Numbered from the stretch's first letter, positions 26,091 to 36,087 are shown. The stretch is DNA of 64,000 nucleotides from CAZOVB01 sp964583095 (GCA_964583095.1 CAZOVB010000001.1:124001-188000), one strand, 5' to 3'. Notes: a model not told the origin generated them from the sequence alone. A program made the numbers and translations.

Positions 26091-28832
26091 TCAGTCGTCG
26101 GCCTGGAGGAATCGGACATCCAGGTCGTCGGGCGCTTCGATCTGCAGGTCGATCTCGCCGGCCTGCATCTGCCAGCGGACCTCGATGGTCCCCAGCGGGT
26201 GCGGCACGGTGCCCTGGGCCCATTCCAGCGAGCCGGGCCTTGGATCGATCTCCACCGCATCGGGCTCACCCGGAATCCGTCGCACACCCAGAATCTCTCG
26301 CGAGAAAAAGTAGTTCGGGCCGGCCGACCAGGCGTGACACAGGCTGGCTCCGCCGTTGTCGGCGAAGTACTCCCAGGTGGTCCAGGCTCCATTGAGCAGC
26401 ATCCAGCCCCACAGATTGCCGATGATCGCCTCGGCTCGATCGTTCTTCCCGAAGCGGTAGAGGACCTCCAGCGGGTAGTAGGAGAAATAGGAGGTCACGT
26501 TGCAGTCGCGGTTCTGGCTCGGCGGGAACCGGCGGAAATTGTTCTCCATCCGCTCGGCCAGCCAGTCGACGATTCCCTCCCCCTGCCCCTCGGGAGCAAT
26601 GTCGAAGTAGACCGCCAGGGCGTTGGCGTGAACGGAAATCTCCGAGGAAGCAAAGGCCTCGCCCGCCTGGTCTCGATACAGCCCCGCCGATTCATCCCAG
26701 AAGGCGGCGTGAATTTCCTGTTTGAGTTTCTCGGCCTTGCCGGACCATTTCCAGTGCTGGTTGTCGTCAAGCTTTTCCAGCAGGGCCGCCCCATCCCGGA
26801 ACGCTCCGTAGCAGAAGCAGTTCAAGGCGCATGAAGCGGCCTTGTCTCCCATCCAGGCAAGGTCGATATAGGGCCTGGCCTGGGGATCGTCGATGATTTT
26901 CCCGCCCTTGGAGAGCTTTGCAAGACCTTCCAGCAGGGCGACCAATCGGTCCCGGTGCTCGCGGGCGAACTCCAGATCGCCGGTATACGCCCAGTGCCAC
27001 CACATCGCCGAGGCCAGAATGGCCGAGTAATCCGGCAAGTGACCGGCCTTGAGCCCCTGGGCGCCGCCGGGAATCAGGCCGTTATCTCCCTGGCCCAGCA
27101 GGAACAGTTCGATGCAGCGCGCGAAGAGCTTCGTGTCTTCCACCACAGCCGATCCGGCCAGGAATTCCACCAGAAAATCGCCTGAGTAGAGGCCCCTTTC
27201 CCGGTGCGGGCAGTCCAGGTAGGCATCTTCCATGCAGGCATGAAGGGCGTCTGTCCCGATTTTCCAGATCCGGTTGAGGCGGGGATCGGAACATTCGAAA
27301 CTGCCTACATGCGGGGCTGGGTAGTTGGCCCGGGTGAGCCCCACGCGCCGCAGCGAGAAGGAGTTGACATCTCCGGTGACACGGACTTCCAGGTAGCGGA
27401 AACCCCGCGGATGGAACGTCTGCCAGACCTGCAGGCCGCTTCGACTGATGCACCGTTCGGTCATCTCCACGTGAAAGCGGTAATGGACGTCGCAAACCCC
27501 CTGCTCGGTCAGGCGTTCGCTGTAGCTCAGGTCCACCTGCGTTGCCTCGGCGGCTTCGAACTCTACCTCGACCCGGCCGAGCACTTCCGTGCCGAAATCG
27601 TAGACGAGGAGGATTGAGTCGCAGTTGTCGCCGGCCTTCCGGGCCAGTTGAGGCAGATCTTCCTCCAGCCATGGGTCCGAATCGATGGCTGAAAAGGTCA
27701 TCCAGGCCCGCTGGGGGCAAGGGGAAGCGACAGGCTCATTGGGGTCCACGTCCCGCCACGAACCGAATTGCTCAGGCAACTGCTCAGGCGGAAGGGTAAC
27801 TTCTATCTCGTCCATCGAGCCGGGAACCGGCCCGACGACCTGGAAGATCGCTTCGGACTTCGGATCCTTGCCGGCCCGTGGCTCAACACCGCTGTCGGCG
27901 GGAATGCCCAGTTGCAGCGACCAGTAATCCTTGGGGAAATTCTCCCAGATCTGCAGTTCGTTGAAGCCTTCCTGCAATTCCAGCTTGAAGTCCTGGCGCA
28001 TGTGTTGGCGAACCTGATTCGAAGGCTCCACCTCCAGGCCATTGAGGAAGTACCTGCCCCACCAACCGCCGACGGTGATGGTCTGGGCCCTGGGCGAATG
28101 CAGAAATGTCCGTACGCCCACTGTCGACTGGGAACGGTGCTTGACAGGTGCATCGCATGTCACGGCCATGCGATAGACTTTCTCCGCCCAGAGGGGCCTG
28201 GCCGCCCAGGCACCGAGTCTCGCCACCGGGCTGACGTATCGCTCATCCAACATGGGAATGCTGCGTGGCATCAGCTTCGACCAGGTCGAAACATCCTCCA
28301 GTTTCACCGCTTCGGGCCAGTGGGAATCATCGTAGCCGGGCAGCGACCAGTCCGGATCCTCGTGTCGGGCATCGTAGTGCTCGGCCGGATTCAACGCGAA
28401 AGACATATGCGGTGTCTGAATGGCCCGGGCGGGATCATCGATCGCCTTGAAGCCTTCATCGCCGGCAAGGGAAATCTGCTCATCATCTTCGCCCAGGACC
28501 TCTCCCCAAGTAACCAGACAACCGGGGGTGATCTCGCTGTGGAAGCTTCCGGTGCCGTAGCTGTTAACGGTAATCGCCAGGACATTCTCTCCCGGTTCGA
28601 GCCAGGGCAGCAGGTCGACCGTGTCGTATTCGGGTTTGCTCGGCCGGAAACGCGCAGGTCCGTGGCAGACTACCTGGCCATTGACCTGGAGGCGATAGCG
28701 GGTGTCGGCGAAGATATGAAGCGTGGCCTGGACCGGCTGGAAGTCCAGCAAAAGGGACTTGCGGAACAGGACGTAACGGTTTCGGCCTTGGCCGTGAGCA
28801 TCGGACCAGATCAGCTTTGCGGGGAAATCCAT
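26091..28832 (-). CDS. GH78-like alpha-L-rhamnosidase
   Basis: The 913-residue protein has an N-terminal beta domain (phrases NRYVLFRKSLLLDF and YRLQVNGQVVCHGPARF) and a central concanavalin-like region. A helical (alpha/alpha)6 domain starts near residue 510 (RIWKIGTDALHACMEDAYLDC). DCPHRERGLYSGD at about 535-550 matches the acidic-residue signature of GH78 (DCPxRDE..GW.GD). Such enzymes release terminal L-rhamnose from plant or algal glycans. No signal peptide is seen, so it probably acts on imported oligosaccharides in the cytoplasm. The start has AGGAG 10 nt upstream. Confidence 0.85.
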   Translation of the reverse strand: MDFPAKLIWSDAHGQGRNRYVLFRKSLLLDFQPVQATLHIFADTRYRLQVNGQVVCHGPARFRPSKPEYDTVDLLPWLEPGENVLAITVNSYGTGSFHSEITPGCLVTWGEVLGEDDEQISLAGDEGFKAIDDPARAIQTPHMSFALNPAEHYDARHEDPDWSLPGYDDSHWPEAVKLEDVSTWSKLMPRSIPMLDERYVSPVARLGAWAARPLWAEKVYRMAVTCDAPVKHRSQSTVGVRTFLHSPRAQTITVGGWWGRYFLNGLEVEPSNQVRQHMRQDFKLELQEGFNELQIWENFPKDYWSLQLGIPADSGVEPRAGKDPKSEAIFQVVGPVPGSMDEIEVTLPPEQLPEQFGSWRDVDPNEPVASPCPQRAWMTFSAIDSDPWLEEDLPQLARKAGDNCDSILLVYDFGTEVLGRVEVEFEAAEATQVDLSYSERLTEQGVCDVHYRFHVEMTERCISRSGLQVWQTFHPRGFRYLEVRVTGDVNSFSLRRVGLTRANYPAPHVGSFECSDPRLNRIWKIGTDALHACMEDAYLDCPHRERGLYSGDFLVEFLAGSAVVEDTKLFARCIELFLLGQGDNGLIPGGAQGLKAGHLPDYSAILASAMWWHWAYTGDLEFAREHRDRLVALLEGLAKLSKGGKIIDDPQARPYIDLAWMGDKAASCALNCFCYGAFRDGAALLEKLDDNQHWKWSGKAEKLKQEIHAAFWDESAGLYRDQAGEAFASSEISVHANALAVYFDIAPEGQGEGIVDWLAERMENNFRRFPPSQNRDCNVTSYFSYYPLEVLYRFGKNDRAEAIIGNLWGWMLLNGAWTTWEYFADNGGASLCHAWSAGPNYFFSREILGVRRIPGEPDAVEIDPRPGSLEWAQGTVPHPLGTIEVRWQMQAGEIDLQIEAPDDLDVRFLQADD

Positions 28833-28912
28833 GGGATAACGACTCCTGAGTGGTCTTGGAAAAGAGCAATTCCGGCAATGGACAACGGCGCTTCCATCCG
28901 AACCGGTCGGCT

Positions 28913-28954
28913 GTGAAGGCGACTCTGTCCATCTTACGTGGCTCCAGCCTTCAC
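28913..28954. repeat. Inverted repeat abutting the tRNA-Leu 3' end
   Basis: GTGAAGGC (28913-28920) and GCCTTCAC (28947-28954) are perfect 8-nt inverted copies around a 26-nt spacer. They lie immediately downstream of the tRNA in its direction of transcription. This could be a processing or transcription-end hairpin. No T-run follows. Confidence 0.4.
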
Positions 28955-29038
28955 TGGCCCGGGCGGGACTCGAACCCGCACGCCCCGAAGGGCAAAGGAT
29001 TTTAAGTCCTCAGCGTCTGCCAATTCCGCCACCAGGCC
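28955..29038 (-). tRNA. tRNA-Leu (anticodon UAA)
   Basis: The 84-nt gene folds as a class II tRNA. The acceptor GGCCTGG pairs with CCGGGCC (one U-G), and the D-arm is GCGGAATTGGCAGACGC. The anticodon loop CTTAAAA gives UAA. The long variable arm has stem GCCC/GGGC closed by TTCG, and the T-arm is GCGGGTTCGAGTCCCGC. The discriminator is A73, as required for leucine. The 3' CCA is not encoded. Confidence 0.96.
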
Positions 29039-29050
29039 ATGAGCGGGTAG

Positions 29051-29056
29051 ATTATA
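29051..29056 (-). promoter_or_regulatory. -10 box of the tRNA-Leu promoter
   Basis: A perfect TATAAT on the minus strand lies 12 nt before the mature tRNA 5' end, with a C-rich discriminator after it. The best -35 candidate, TTGCCC, is 15 nt upstream and suboptimal. Confidence 0.6.
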
Positions 29057-29285
29057 CGACCCGAAGCCGGGGGGCAATGTTTGTCCTTGCCCCGCGTGCG
29101 ATATTACACCGGTCGAGGCGAGAAACGGCTCCGCAAGCAAAAGCTTGAGGCTTTGTTTCCCGTCTCACCACAGCTACACTTTCGCTCCCCGACCCCCGGA
29201 GGAAGATTTGATCGACCCGAAGCACATCCGAAAGCAGACTCACCACCTGCCCCCGCGCCGCAGACGCTGGGCCAGGAGGCGACTG

Positions 29286-30194
29286 ATGATGGAAGACAGG
29301 AAGCTCGAATCCACACCCAGAGGGCCCCGGTGGCTTTACCATCTCTGGTGGCTCCTGGTGGATCTGGCCGGGCGAAGCTTTTATTGGGTCCTGCACCTGA
29401 CAGGCCAGGCCTTGCGAGGCCGACACAACGCCCTGGATCTCCAGGTGCGCAGACACTGTTTTGGCTTTGCCTCGCTGCCCGAACCCTTTGATGGATTTCG
29501 CATCCTCCACCTGACCGATCTGCACCTGGATGGCATGGACGAACTGGTGGAGAACACCGCCTCGCGCCTGGAAGATCTCCCGCCGGCGGACCTGCTGGTT
29601 CTGGGCGGGGATTTCAAGTTCGGCCTGCGGGGCCCTGTCCAAGACGCTCTGGACCGGCTCAAGATGCTCCTGGATCGCATCGGCCACCTGGCCCCGAGGA
29701 AGATTGCGGTCCTGGGCAATCATGATTCGGTGGCCATGCTGGACAGACTGGAAAACATGGGCCTGGAGGTCTTGATCAACGAGTCGCTGACGATTGCCCG
29801 CGGGGATCAGCACATTCGCCTGGTCGGGGTCGACGACGTGCACTGCTTCTACAGTCGACGGGCCTCGTCAGTGATGGCCGGTCCGTTCGAAGACTTCACT
29901 CTCGCTCTGGTGCACTCGCCGGAACTGGCCGGACAGGCCGGCAGCGCAGGGGCCGATCTGTATCTCTGTGGCCACACGCACGGGGGGCAGATCTGCCTGC
30001 CCGGCCCAGTACCCCTGACCAAGCACCTGACCTGTTTTCGGCGATACTGGGCCGGTCTCTGGAGGCGAGGAACCATGCAGGGCCTGACCAGCCGGGGCGT
30101 GGGAGTCAGTGGAATCTTCGCCCGATTCAACGCTCCGCCGGAAGCCTGGCTGATCACGTTGAAACGAGGCCCAACGCCAGCCAAGGCGGATTAA
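29286..30194 (+). CDS. Membrane-associated metallophosphoesterase (YkuE-like)
   Basis: The 302-residue protein has the full calcineurin-type metal motifs: HLTDLHLDG, LVLGGDF, VLGNHD, ALVHSPE and CGHTHGGQ. The family hydrolyses phosphomonoesters or diesters with two metals. An N-terminal hydrophobic segment (LYHLWWLLVDLAGRSFYWVL) may associate it with the membrane. I chose the tandem ATG at 29286 because AGGAGG lies 6 nt upstream. An alternative TTG at 29208 also has GGAGG and would add 26 residues; ATG 29145 is less likely. It converges on the next gene and overlaps it by 4 nt. Confidence 0.85.
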   Translation: MMEDRKLESTPRGPRWLYHLWWLLVDLAGRSFYWVLHLTGQALRGRHNALDLQVRRHCFGFASLPEPFDGFRILHLTDLHLDGMDELVENTASRLEDLPPADLLVLGGDFKFGLRGPVQDALDRLKMLLDRIGHLAPRKIAVLGNHDSVAMLDRLENMGLEVLINESLTIARGDQHIRLVGVDDVHCFYSRRASSVMAGPFEDFTLALVHSPELAGQAGSAGADLYLCGHTHGGQICLPGPVPLTKHLTCFRRYWAGLWRRGTMQGLTSRGVGVSGIFARFNAPPEAWLITLKRGPTPAKAD

Positions 30195-32920
30195 GGCTTC
30201 TCGATCAGGTAGTAAAGAACATCGCTGTCCAGCTCGATCTTGTCTGCACCGGTCCGGGAGCGGATCGGGTATCCGTTGAAGTCCAGCAGCGTGACCCTGA
30301 GCTTCGAAGCGTCGGATCGCTTGAAGGAAACGCTCCCGGCCATCTGCTTGACGATAATCGGAGCTGCGCCGCGGTTGACGATCTTCCGCAGCCCGCCGGG
30401 GTTGGTCGCCTGATAGGCGTAGTCCTGGGCCTGGCTCATCACCTGCAGAAGGATCTTCCCGGAGTTTGTCAGTTCCTTGCCGTCCATCGACACGGCCAGG
30501 ATGTTCCCGAAGCGCATCGGCGACTGGATTGTCATATCGGGCAGATCGACCTTGCCGGCCTCGGAGACAAAACCCGCGACGCCCTGAGCCCTGTCAGCCC
30601 GGACTTGCATAAATCCTCTTCCGTACTGCCAGACCATCTCCCCGGTGGCTGAGCGGATGACCTTGTTCTCGTTGTCGATGTACTCATCCAGCGCGTCGAT
30701 GGAGATGTCGTGCTCATCTGCGGAGGCGTCGTAGCTGATATTGACCTTGCCGACATAGAACGTTCTGGGATCGATACGCTCCTGGGTGATCTTCGTCTTT
30801 TCCTTGTTGGGGGCCATCTCCTCGTTGATGTCGTCGCCGACCTTGGGAGGCAATACCGGGGCGCCCTTGAGCTGCATGAGCTTCTTGAGGCTGAGTCTGG
30901 CATCGACGACCGTGGGGGCTTCGGCCATGAGCCCCGCCCGGTAGAGCAGAGCGTGGGCCGGCCACTGCCCGGCCACCGTGGGGATGTTGATCGGCCAGTA
31001 GTAGTTCATCTGACCTTCCCACTGGGTCGAGGGAGAGAGGGCGAAGAAGATCTGTCCGTCGATGCCGGTCGTCCTGCCCACCACCGCAGCCAGGAAGGAC
31101 ATCTCCGACTGATACTGATTGGGCAGTATCCAGGCGAACTCGCTGGCGACCATGGGCTTGTTCTCGATCATCGGGGCCAAAAACGGCGCGCCGAAATGCA
31201 CGCCCTGTCCGGCCGGGTCCTTCGTGTCGGCCCGCAGGAGGCTGCGGTCGCTGTAGGAGTCCCCCACCGACATGCCGAAATGCGCCGGGGGTGCCTGCTT
31301 CTTGAGCCCGCCGTAGTAGCCGTGGTGATCGATGAAATCGCACGGCGTGTAGGTCCACTTGTCCAGGGAAAGCAGAACATAATGGTCGGCCGTGCCCATG
31401 TTGGAACCACACACGGGACCGCCGTAGCCCAGATCCTCCTTGAGATAGTCGCGCATTTCCTCGAACCAGTCGCGTTGAAGGTGCGAGAGAAACACGGCCT
31501 GGTCCCGGGCGCGCTGCTCATTTCTCTGACCCACGGCCCAGTCGTTGCTGGTGAGCATTCCCACGAAGTACAGGCCCACGCGTCCCTGTTCGGGCAGGTC
31601 TCCCTGGACCTGTCCGGGCTTCTGGCCCCAGGCGTCGAAGGCTTTGGCGATCGAGCCGTACTTGCGGCCAAGCCAGTCGCCGTAGAGCGATTCCAGGATG
31701 CGCATCTGCTCAGCCGGCACAACGTCGTAGGGTTTGAAGCTCCAGAAGAAGAAGTTGTCCTCGTTGATGATCTCGCAGTACGCCACGGCCGGGTCCTTGG
31801 CCAGTGTCATTCCGGTGTAAGGGTTGGGGGTATTCAGAACCGCCTTCCACCATCCGCGGAAGATCTCCTGGTAGCTGGGGCTGAAGAAGTGAATCGCGAA
31901 CGGGCGGTGGGTCTGGGCGTCGTAGCCGGCCACCCGCTTGTCCTGGGAAAGATTCAGCCAGTGCTGAAAGTGGATGCTCATGCCCGTGTAGATGCCTTCG
32001 CGCTTCAGTGCGGCGATCAGGTAGAAGATCCGATCGAGCTTCTCCGGGACGATCTGCGTCGCGTCGGGGCCGCTGCCTTCGTAGAAAGGCCCGTGAATCC
32101 GCACAAGGTTGACCCCGCGCTTGGCCAGGAACCGGGCCAGCGTGTCGATGGACGAACGGTCCATCTTTGCAAGCTCATGGCCGGTGTTGACGGCCCAGAA
32201 CCGCACGGGCTTTCCGGTCTTGGAATGAACGAATTGATCTTCCTTTACCGCGATGAACCCGCCGTCGCCTGCGGTCTTCTCATTGAGGTAACGCAGGTCG
32301 ATCGGGCTGGGCTTGAAGGTGTCCCAGTCGGGCTCGAACGGGAACCAGCCGGCCGGGGCCTTGCCAAGCTTTTGTCCGGGTTTGAGTTTGCCGCGGGGCT
32401 GGAAGGGTCTCTGGGTCAGCAGGAAGGCATCGAAGCAGGCCGCCTTGTTTTCCGAGGGCAGCAATTCCACTCGCATCGTATGCTTGCCCTTTTCCAGCTT
32501 GACGGTGCCGGCCCGGACCCAACTGGCCGTCAGGTGCGTCCGCAGGGACTGGTTTTCCAGCAGGGCTGTCTCCCGGGGCACCTTCTGCCAGGGCCCGTCG
32601 TCAAAACGAAACCGGAAGGGCCCGTGCTTCCAGAATTTCCGCACGTAGAAGGCATATTCGCCGCTATCGGGGATCTGGATTTCATACCGGGCGAAATACT
32701 CCGGATTGGGCTTGCTCGCCGGTGAACCGAGCCATTTGCCTCCCGAGAGCACATCCTGCTGAATCTTTCCTTCCGGGGAGAAGGCGTGGCGGGTGGTCAT
32801 GTTGGTTTCCACTGCGTCCTCCCCCTCCCACCAGAGCCAGGCGTCGCCGGCCTGGAGGCAAGCCGGTACTGCCAGAACCATCCACGAAAGGACAACGATG
32901 CGAGGGCGAGTGTGAAACAT
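30191..32920 (-). CDS. Secreted clan GH-A glycoside hydrolase (GH5-like)
   Basis: The 909-residue product has a signal peptide (VVLSWMVLAVPACLQAG) and an N-terminal carbohydrate-binding-like domain (WLWWEGEDAVETNM, about 23-180). A TIM-barrel catalytic region lies at about 200-620. Clan GH-A residues are visible: NLVRIHGPF early in the barrel, EIINEDNFFFW with the acid/base Glu of an N-E motif, and PMVASEFAW with the probable nucleophile Glu. A beta-sandwich tail follows. Substrate unknown; a beta-linked polysaccharide is likely. The start at 32920 has AAGGA upstream; in-frame ATGs further upstream lack one. Confidence 0.78.
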   Translation of the reverse strand: MFHTRPRIVVLSWMVLAVPACLQAGDAWLWWEGEDAVETNMTTRHAFSPEGKIQQDVLSGGKWLGSPASKPNPEYFARYEIQIPDSGEYAFYVRKFWKHGPFRFRFDDGPWQKVPRETALLENQSLRTHLTASWVRAGTVKLEKGKHTMRVELLPSENKAACFDAFLLTQRPFQPRGKLKPGQKLGKAPAGWFPFEPDWDTFKPSPIDLRYLNEKTAGDGGFIAVKEDQFVHSKTGKPVRFWAVNTGHELAKMDRSSIDTLARFLAKRGVNLVRIHGPFYEGSGPDATQIVPEKLDRIFYLIAALKREGIYTGMSIHFQHWLNLSQDKRVAGYDAQTHRPFAIHFFSPSYQEIFRGWWKAVLNTPNPYTGMTLAKDPAVAYCEIINEDNFFFWSFKPYDVVPAEQMRILESLYGDWLGRKYGSIAKAFDAWGQKPGQVQGDLPEQGRVGLYFVGMLTSNDWAVGQRNEQRARDQAVFLSHLQRDWFEEMRDYLKEDLGYGGPVCGSNMGTADHYVLLSLDKWTYTPCDFIDHHGYYGGLKKQAPPAHFGMSVGDSYSDRSLLRADTKDPAGQGVHFGAPFLAPMIENKPMVASEFAWILPNQYQSEMSFLAAVVGRTTGIDGQIFFALSPSTQWEGQMNYYWPINIPTVAGQWPAHALLYRAGLMAEAPTVVDARLSLKKLMQLKGAPVLPPKVGDDINEEMAPNKEKTKITQERIDPRTFYVGKVNISYDASADEHDISIDALDEYIDNENKVIRSATGEMVWQYGRGFMQVRADRAQGVAGFVSEAGKVDLPDMTIQSPMRFGNILAVSMDGKELTNSGKILLQVMSQAQDYAYQATNPGGLRKIVNRGAAPIIVKQMAGSVSFKRSDASKLRVTLLDFNGYPIRSRTGADKIELDSDVLYYLIEKP

Positions 32921-33162
32921 GTACATTTCCTTTCTTCTGCTCCAGCTGAAAGAGCAGACCCGGGAGATACGAATTGCCTCTGCTGCTTTGAACTCTTCTA
33001 CACTGAAACCCGATGGCACAAGATAGCATCGCACAAAAGCGGCAGAATCGACATGTCATTTCCAGCCGTCTACCTGTCAAATGTCTCCATGTCCCCCTTG
33101 GGTCTTCGCGGCAGATCCAAGAGAAGCTTGAACACCTCGACCCGTGGGCTTCTAATCCGGTC

Positions 33163-33813
33163 ATGACACCACTGCCCCCCCCCGACAGCTATGAAACCTG
33201 CCGCCTGGGCGTGCTGCTCAGCGGCGGCGGACGAACCCTGGTCAACCTTCTGGAATGGATCCGCGCCGGCAGGCTCAATGCCGAAATCGCCTGCGTGATC
33301 GCCTCTCGCCCGTGCAGGGGCATGGACCTGGCCGAGGAGGCCAAGGTACCCACCTTCCTGGTGCCCTATCGCGAGATCCCCGACCCGGAGGAATACTCGC
33401 GGCGCATCACCGGGCACCTGGACAGCCACCAGGTCCAACTGGTCAGCATGGCGGGCTTTCTCTCGATGTGGCCCATCCCCGAAGAATACGCCGATCGCGT
33501 GGTGAACATTCACCCCGCCCTGCTTCCGATGTTCGGGGGCAAGGGCATGTACGGCCACCACGTGCACCGTGCCGTGCTGGCCGCCGGCTGCAAAGTCTCC
33601 GGCGCCACCGTGCACTACGTGAACAACCAGTACGATTCGGGCCCGATTATCGCCCAGACCTGCGTACCCGTCGAGCCGGAGGATGACGCCGACACCCTGG
33701 CAGCGAGAGTCTTCCAGGCCGAGTGCGAGCTTTTCCCCCGCGGGATCGCGCTGCATGCCGCCGGATGGCTGAAGCGGGAAGGCGGCGTTGTGAAAGTCCG
33801 CAAGCCCGGTTGA
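33163..33813 (+). CDS. purN: Phosphoribosylglycinamide formyltransferase
   Basis: The 216-residue protein matches PurN in length and motifs: GVLLSGGGRTLVNLL near the N-terminus, then MAGFLSMW, NIHPALLP with the catalytic Asn and His, HHVHRAVL, and VHYVNNQYDSGPII with the catalytic Asp. It transfers formyl from 10-formyltetrahydrofolate to GAR in purine synthesis. The ATG at 33163 fits the family start; the upstream in-frame extension is not PurN-like. No other pur gene is nearby. Confidence 0.92.
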   Translation: MTPLPPPDSYETCRLGVLLSGGGRTLVNLLEWIRAGRLNAEIACVIASRPCRGMDLAEEAKVPTFLVPYREIPDPEEYSRRITGHLDSHQVQLVSMAGFLSMWPIPEEYADRVVNIHPALLPMFGGKGMYGHHVHRAVLAAGCKVSGATVHYVNNQYDSGPIIAQTCVPVEPEDDADTLAARVFQAECELFPRGIALHAAGWLKREGGVVKVRKPG

Positions 33814-33814
33814 A

Positions 33815-35149
33815 TCAGTCCGAGGTGGAATCCGGATTCGGGCAGCGGATTTCCACCGCCCGGGCGTGCGCGTCGAAACCCTCACGCCGGGCAAAGCTGC
33901 TCACGTCGGGGGCGTCCTCTTCCAGGCCGGCTGCATTGTATTGGATGATGCTCGAAGCCTTGAGGAAATCATTGCAGCTGAGCGGCCCGAAAAACTTGGC
34001 CGTTCCTCCCGTAGGCAGCACGTGCGATGGGCCGGCGTAGTAGTCTCCAAGGGGCACAGGCGTGTGGGGACCTACGAAAATCGCCCCGGCATTGTGAATC
34101 CATTCCAGGGCCCTGGCGTCATCGGCTGTGATGATCTGCAGATGCTCGGTGGCAAAATCATCTGCCAGTTCGCATGCTGCCGCCAGGTCCTCCACCACCA
34201 GGATGGCCGAGTAGCTTTCCAGGCACACGGCTGTCTCCTCCGACCGGTCCAGGGCGGGAAGCTGACGCTCCAACTCCCGGCGGACCTCGTGGGCCAGGCT
34301 GTCGCTTGGCGTGATGAGTACCGCAGAACCGGGGTTGTGCTCGGCCTGGGCGAGCATATCCGCCGCCACCCAGTCAGGCCGCGCCGTATCGTCGGCGACG
34401 ATGAGCACCTCGCTGGGACCGGCGATCGAATCGATCCCCACACGCCCCAGGACCTGCCGCTTGGCCTCGGCCACAAACGCGTTGCCGGGCCCCACGATTT
34501 TCTGCACCGGCCGGATGCTGCGGGTTCCGTAGGCCAAGGCCCCCACCGCTACCGCCCCGCCGAGGCGGTAGACTTCCTCGATTCCCAACTCGCCGGCCAG
34601 GGCCAGCACCATCGGCGAAATCTCCCCGCCGGTCGGTGGCGAGACCAGCACGACCTCTCTCACGCCGGCTACCTGGGCGGGAATCACCGTCATCAACACC
34701 GTGGAGGGATAAAGGCCTTTGCCGCCGGGCGTGTAGACGCCCGCGCGGCCGACCGGGGTGTAGCGGACATTCATCTTTCGCCCACCCCGTACCAAAGGGG
34801 CGGAATCTGTATGAAGGATCGATTCCTGGTATTCCCGAATGTTCCGGGCAGAGCGGCGAATCAACTGCATGAACTCCGGATCCGCTTCCTTGTGTGCCTG
34901 GGCGATTCTCTCTGCGGGCACGCGAAGATCCTCGCCCGTAAGGTCCGCCCGGTCGAGCTCGGAGGTCAATTGAGCGCAGGCGCTGTCGCCGCCCCGACGA
35001 ACCTGTTGAAGGATGTCAGATACAATGGAGTTTACATCCAGTTTCCCCGCATCCGAGGCAGTGAGGCCTCCACCACGAAGCTTGCCGAGGATTTCGGCTT
35101 TGTCCCTGTCAAACGTCGTGTCCTGCCAGTGATATATGGATACGGTCAT
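33815..35149 (-). CDS. hisD: Histidinol dehydrogenase
   Basis: The 444-residue protein has the HisD signatures VGRAGVYTPGGKG, KIVGPGNAFVAEAKRQV, GPSEVLIVADD, AEHNPGSA and HVLPTGGTAKFFGPLS, covering the zinc, NAD and substrate sites. It catalyses the last two oxidation steps of histidine synthesis. The start at 35149 has GGAG upstream; the in-frame extension to 35413 is not HisD-like. It is isolated from other his genes and ends 2 nt from purN, convergently. Confidence 0.95.
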   Translation of the reverse strand: MTVSIYHWQDTTFDRDKAEILGKLRGGGLTASDAGKLDVNSIVSDILQQVRRGGDSACAQLTSELDRADLTGEDLRVPAERIAQAHKEADPEFMQLIRRSARNIREYQESILHTDSAPLVRGGRKMNVRYTPVGRAGVYTPGGKGLYPSTVLMTVIPAQVAGVREVVLVSPPTGGEISPMVLALAGELGIEEVYRLGGAVAVGALAYGTRSIRPVQKIVGPGNAFVAEAKRQVLGRVGIDSIAGPSEVLIVADDTARPDWVAADMLAQAEHNPGSAVLITPSDSLAHEVRRELERQLPALDRSEETAVCLESYSAILVVEDLAAACELADDFATEHLQIITADDARALEWIHNAGAIFVGPHTPVPLGDYYAGPSHVLPTGGTAKFFGPLSCNDFLKASSIIQYNAAGLEEDAPDVSSFARREGFDAHARAVEIRCPNPDSTSD

Positions 35150-35217
35150 GGATAGTCTCCCAATCGGTTCGCTCTGAGCCCGACATGGTAGGTCGGCCGC
35201 TCCCCTCAGGCAACAGG

Positions 35218-36087
35218 TCAAGCGGAGTTGCTCCCCCGGGAGTTGCTGCCCCGGGACTTTCTCCTCCTGGCTTTGCCGACGGGGTGGTTCTCGAAGAGAA
35301 TCCGCCGGATGGCCCGGGCCACGCCGTCGGCGTCGTTGTCTTCGGTAACGTAGTCGGCCACACGCTTGACGTTCTCGGGCGCATTGGCCATGGACACGCC
35401 GACCGCCGACCACTGGAGCATGCCGACATCGTTGGCATTGTCTCCGATGGCCATCACGCGGTGCTGGGGCACCTGCATCTCCGCCGCGACCGTCCGCAGG
35501 GCTGAGACTTTCGAGGCCGTCGCGTTCATCACCTGCAGGAGGTTGTCCTCGGTCTGGACCGTGGCCACCTGGTGGGCAAGCTGGGTGCGGATCTCCCGAT
35601 GCAGCGCGGTGACGGTGGCCTCGGGGCCCAGGAAGAGCAGCTTGGTAACCGGCTGAGAGAGGAAGCTTTCCAGCGGGGCCACGCTGTCGGGCTCGTGGAG
35701 TTTGCTGGTCTCGGTCTCATAGGCCGGGTCGTAGTGGTCGGTGTACCAGCGGTCCATGATCTCCGCGGAGATCAGAACGGATGGATCCAGCTTTCTTGCC
35801 AGCAAGGCCACCTGTCGGGCGATCTTAGCCGAAAGAGGCCTGTGGAGCAGCACGCGATGTTCCAGCGGCTGATAGACCAGGGCACCGTTGTAGTTGATCA
35901 TCGGCGTCTGGAGTTGGAGCAGTTTGTGAAAAGCCAGGACCGATCGGGGGGGACGGGCCGTGGCCAGGACGACATTCACGCCGATGCCGGCCGCCTCGGT
36001 GAGGATGGCGCTGGTGGCGCCGGAGATGTCTTTCCGGCTGGTCAGCAGCGTGCCGTCCAAGTCAATTGCGATCAGTTCAATGCTCAT
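35218..36087 (-). CDS. Cof-type HAD phosphatase
   Basis: The 289-residue product has motif I DLDGTLLTSRKDIS, a cap domain, Lys in the middle, and motif IV GDNANDVGML, all as in the Cof/YbiV group. These enzymes remove phosphate from sugar phosphates or cofactors such as FMN. It precedes hisD by 68 nt on the same strand and may be co-transcribed. The C-terminus ends in a short basic/Ser-rich tail. The start at 36087 has AGAGAAG upstream. Confidence 0.85.
   Translation of the reverse strand: MSIELIAIDLDGTLLTSRKDISGATSAILTEAAGIGVNVVLATARPPRSVLAFHKLLQLQTPMINYNGALVYQPLEHRVLLHRPLSAKIARQVALLARKLDPSVLISAEIMDRWYTDHYDPAYETETSKLHEPDSVAPLESFLSQPVTKLLFLGPEATVTALHREIRTQLAHQVATVQTEDNLLQVMNATASKVSALRTVAAEMQVPQHRVMAIGDNANDVGMLQWSAVGVSMANAPENVKRVADYVTEDNDADGVARAIRRILFENHPVGKARRRKSRGSNSRGSNSA

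Noticed and set aside
30710..32725. Rightward 671-residue frame inside the GH-A gene
   Set aside because: Antisense of a gene with signal peptide and catalytic motifs.
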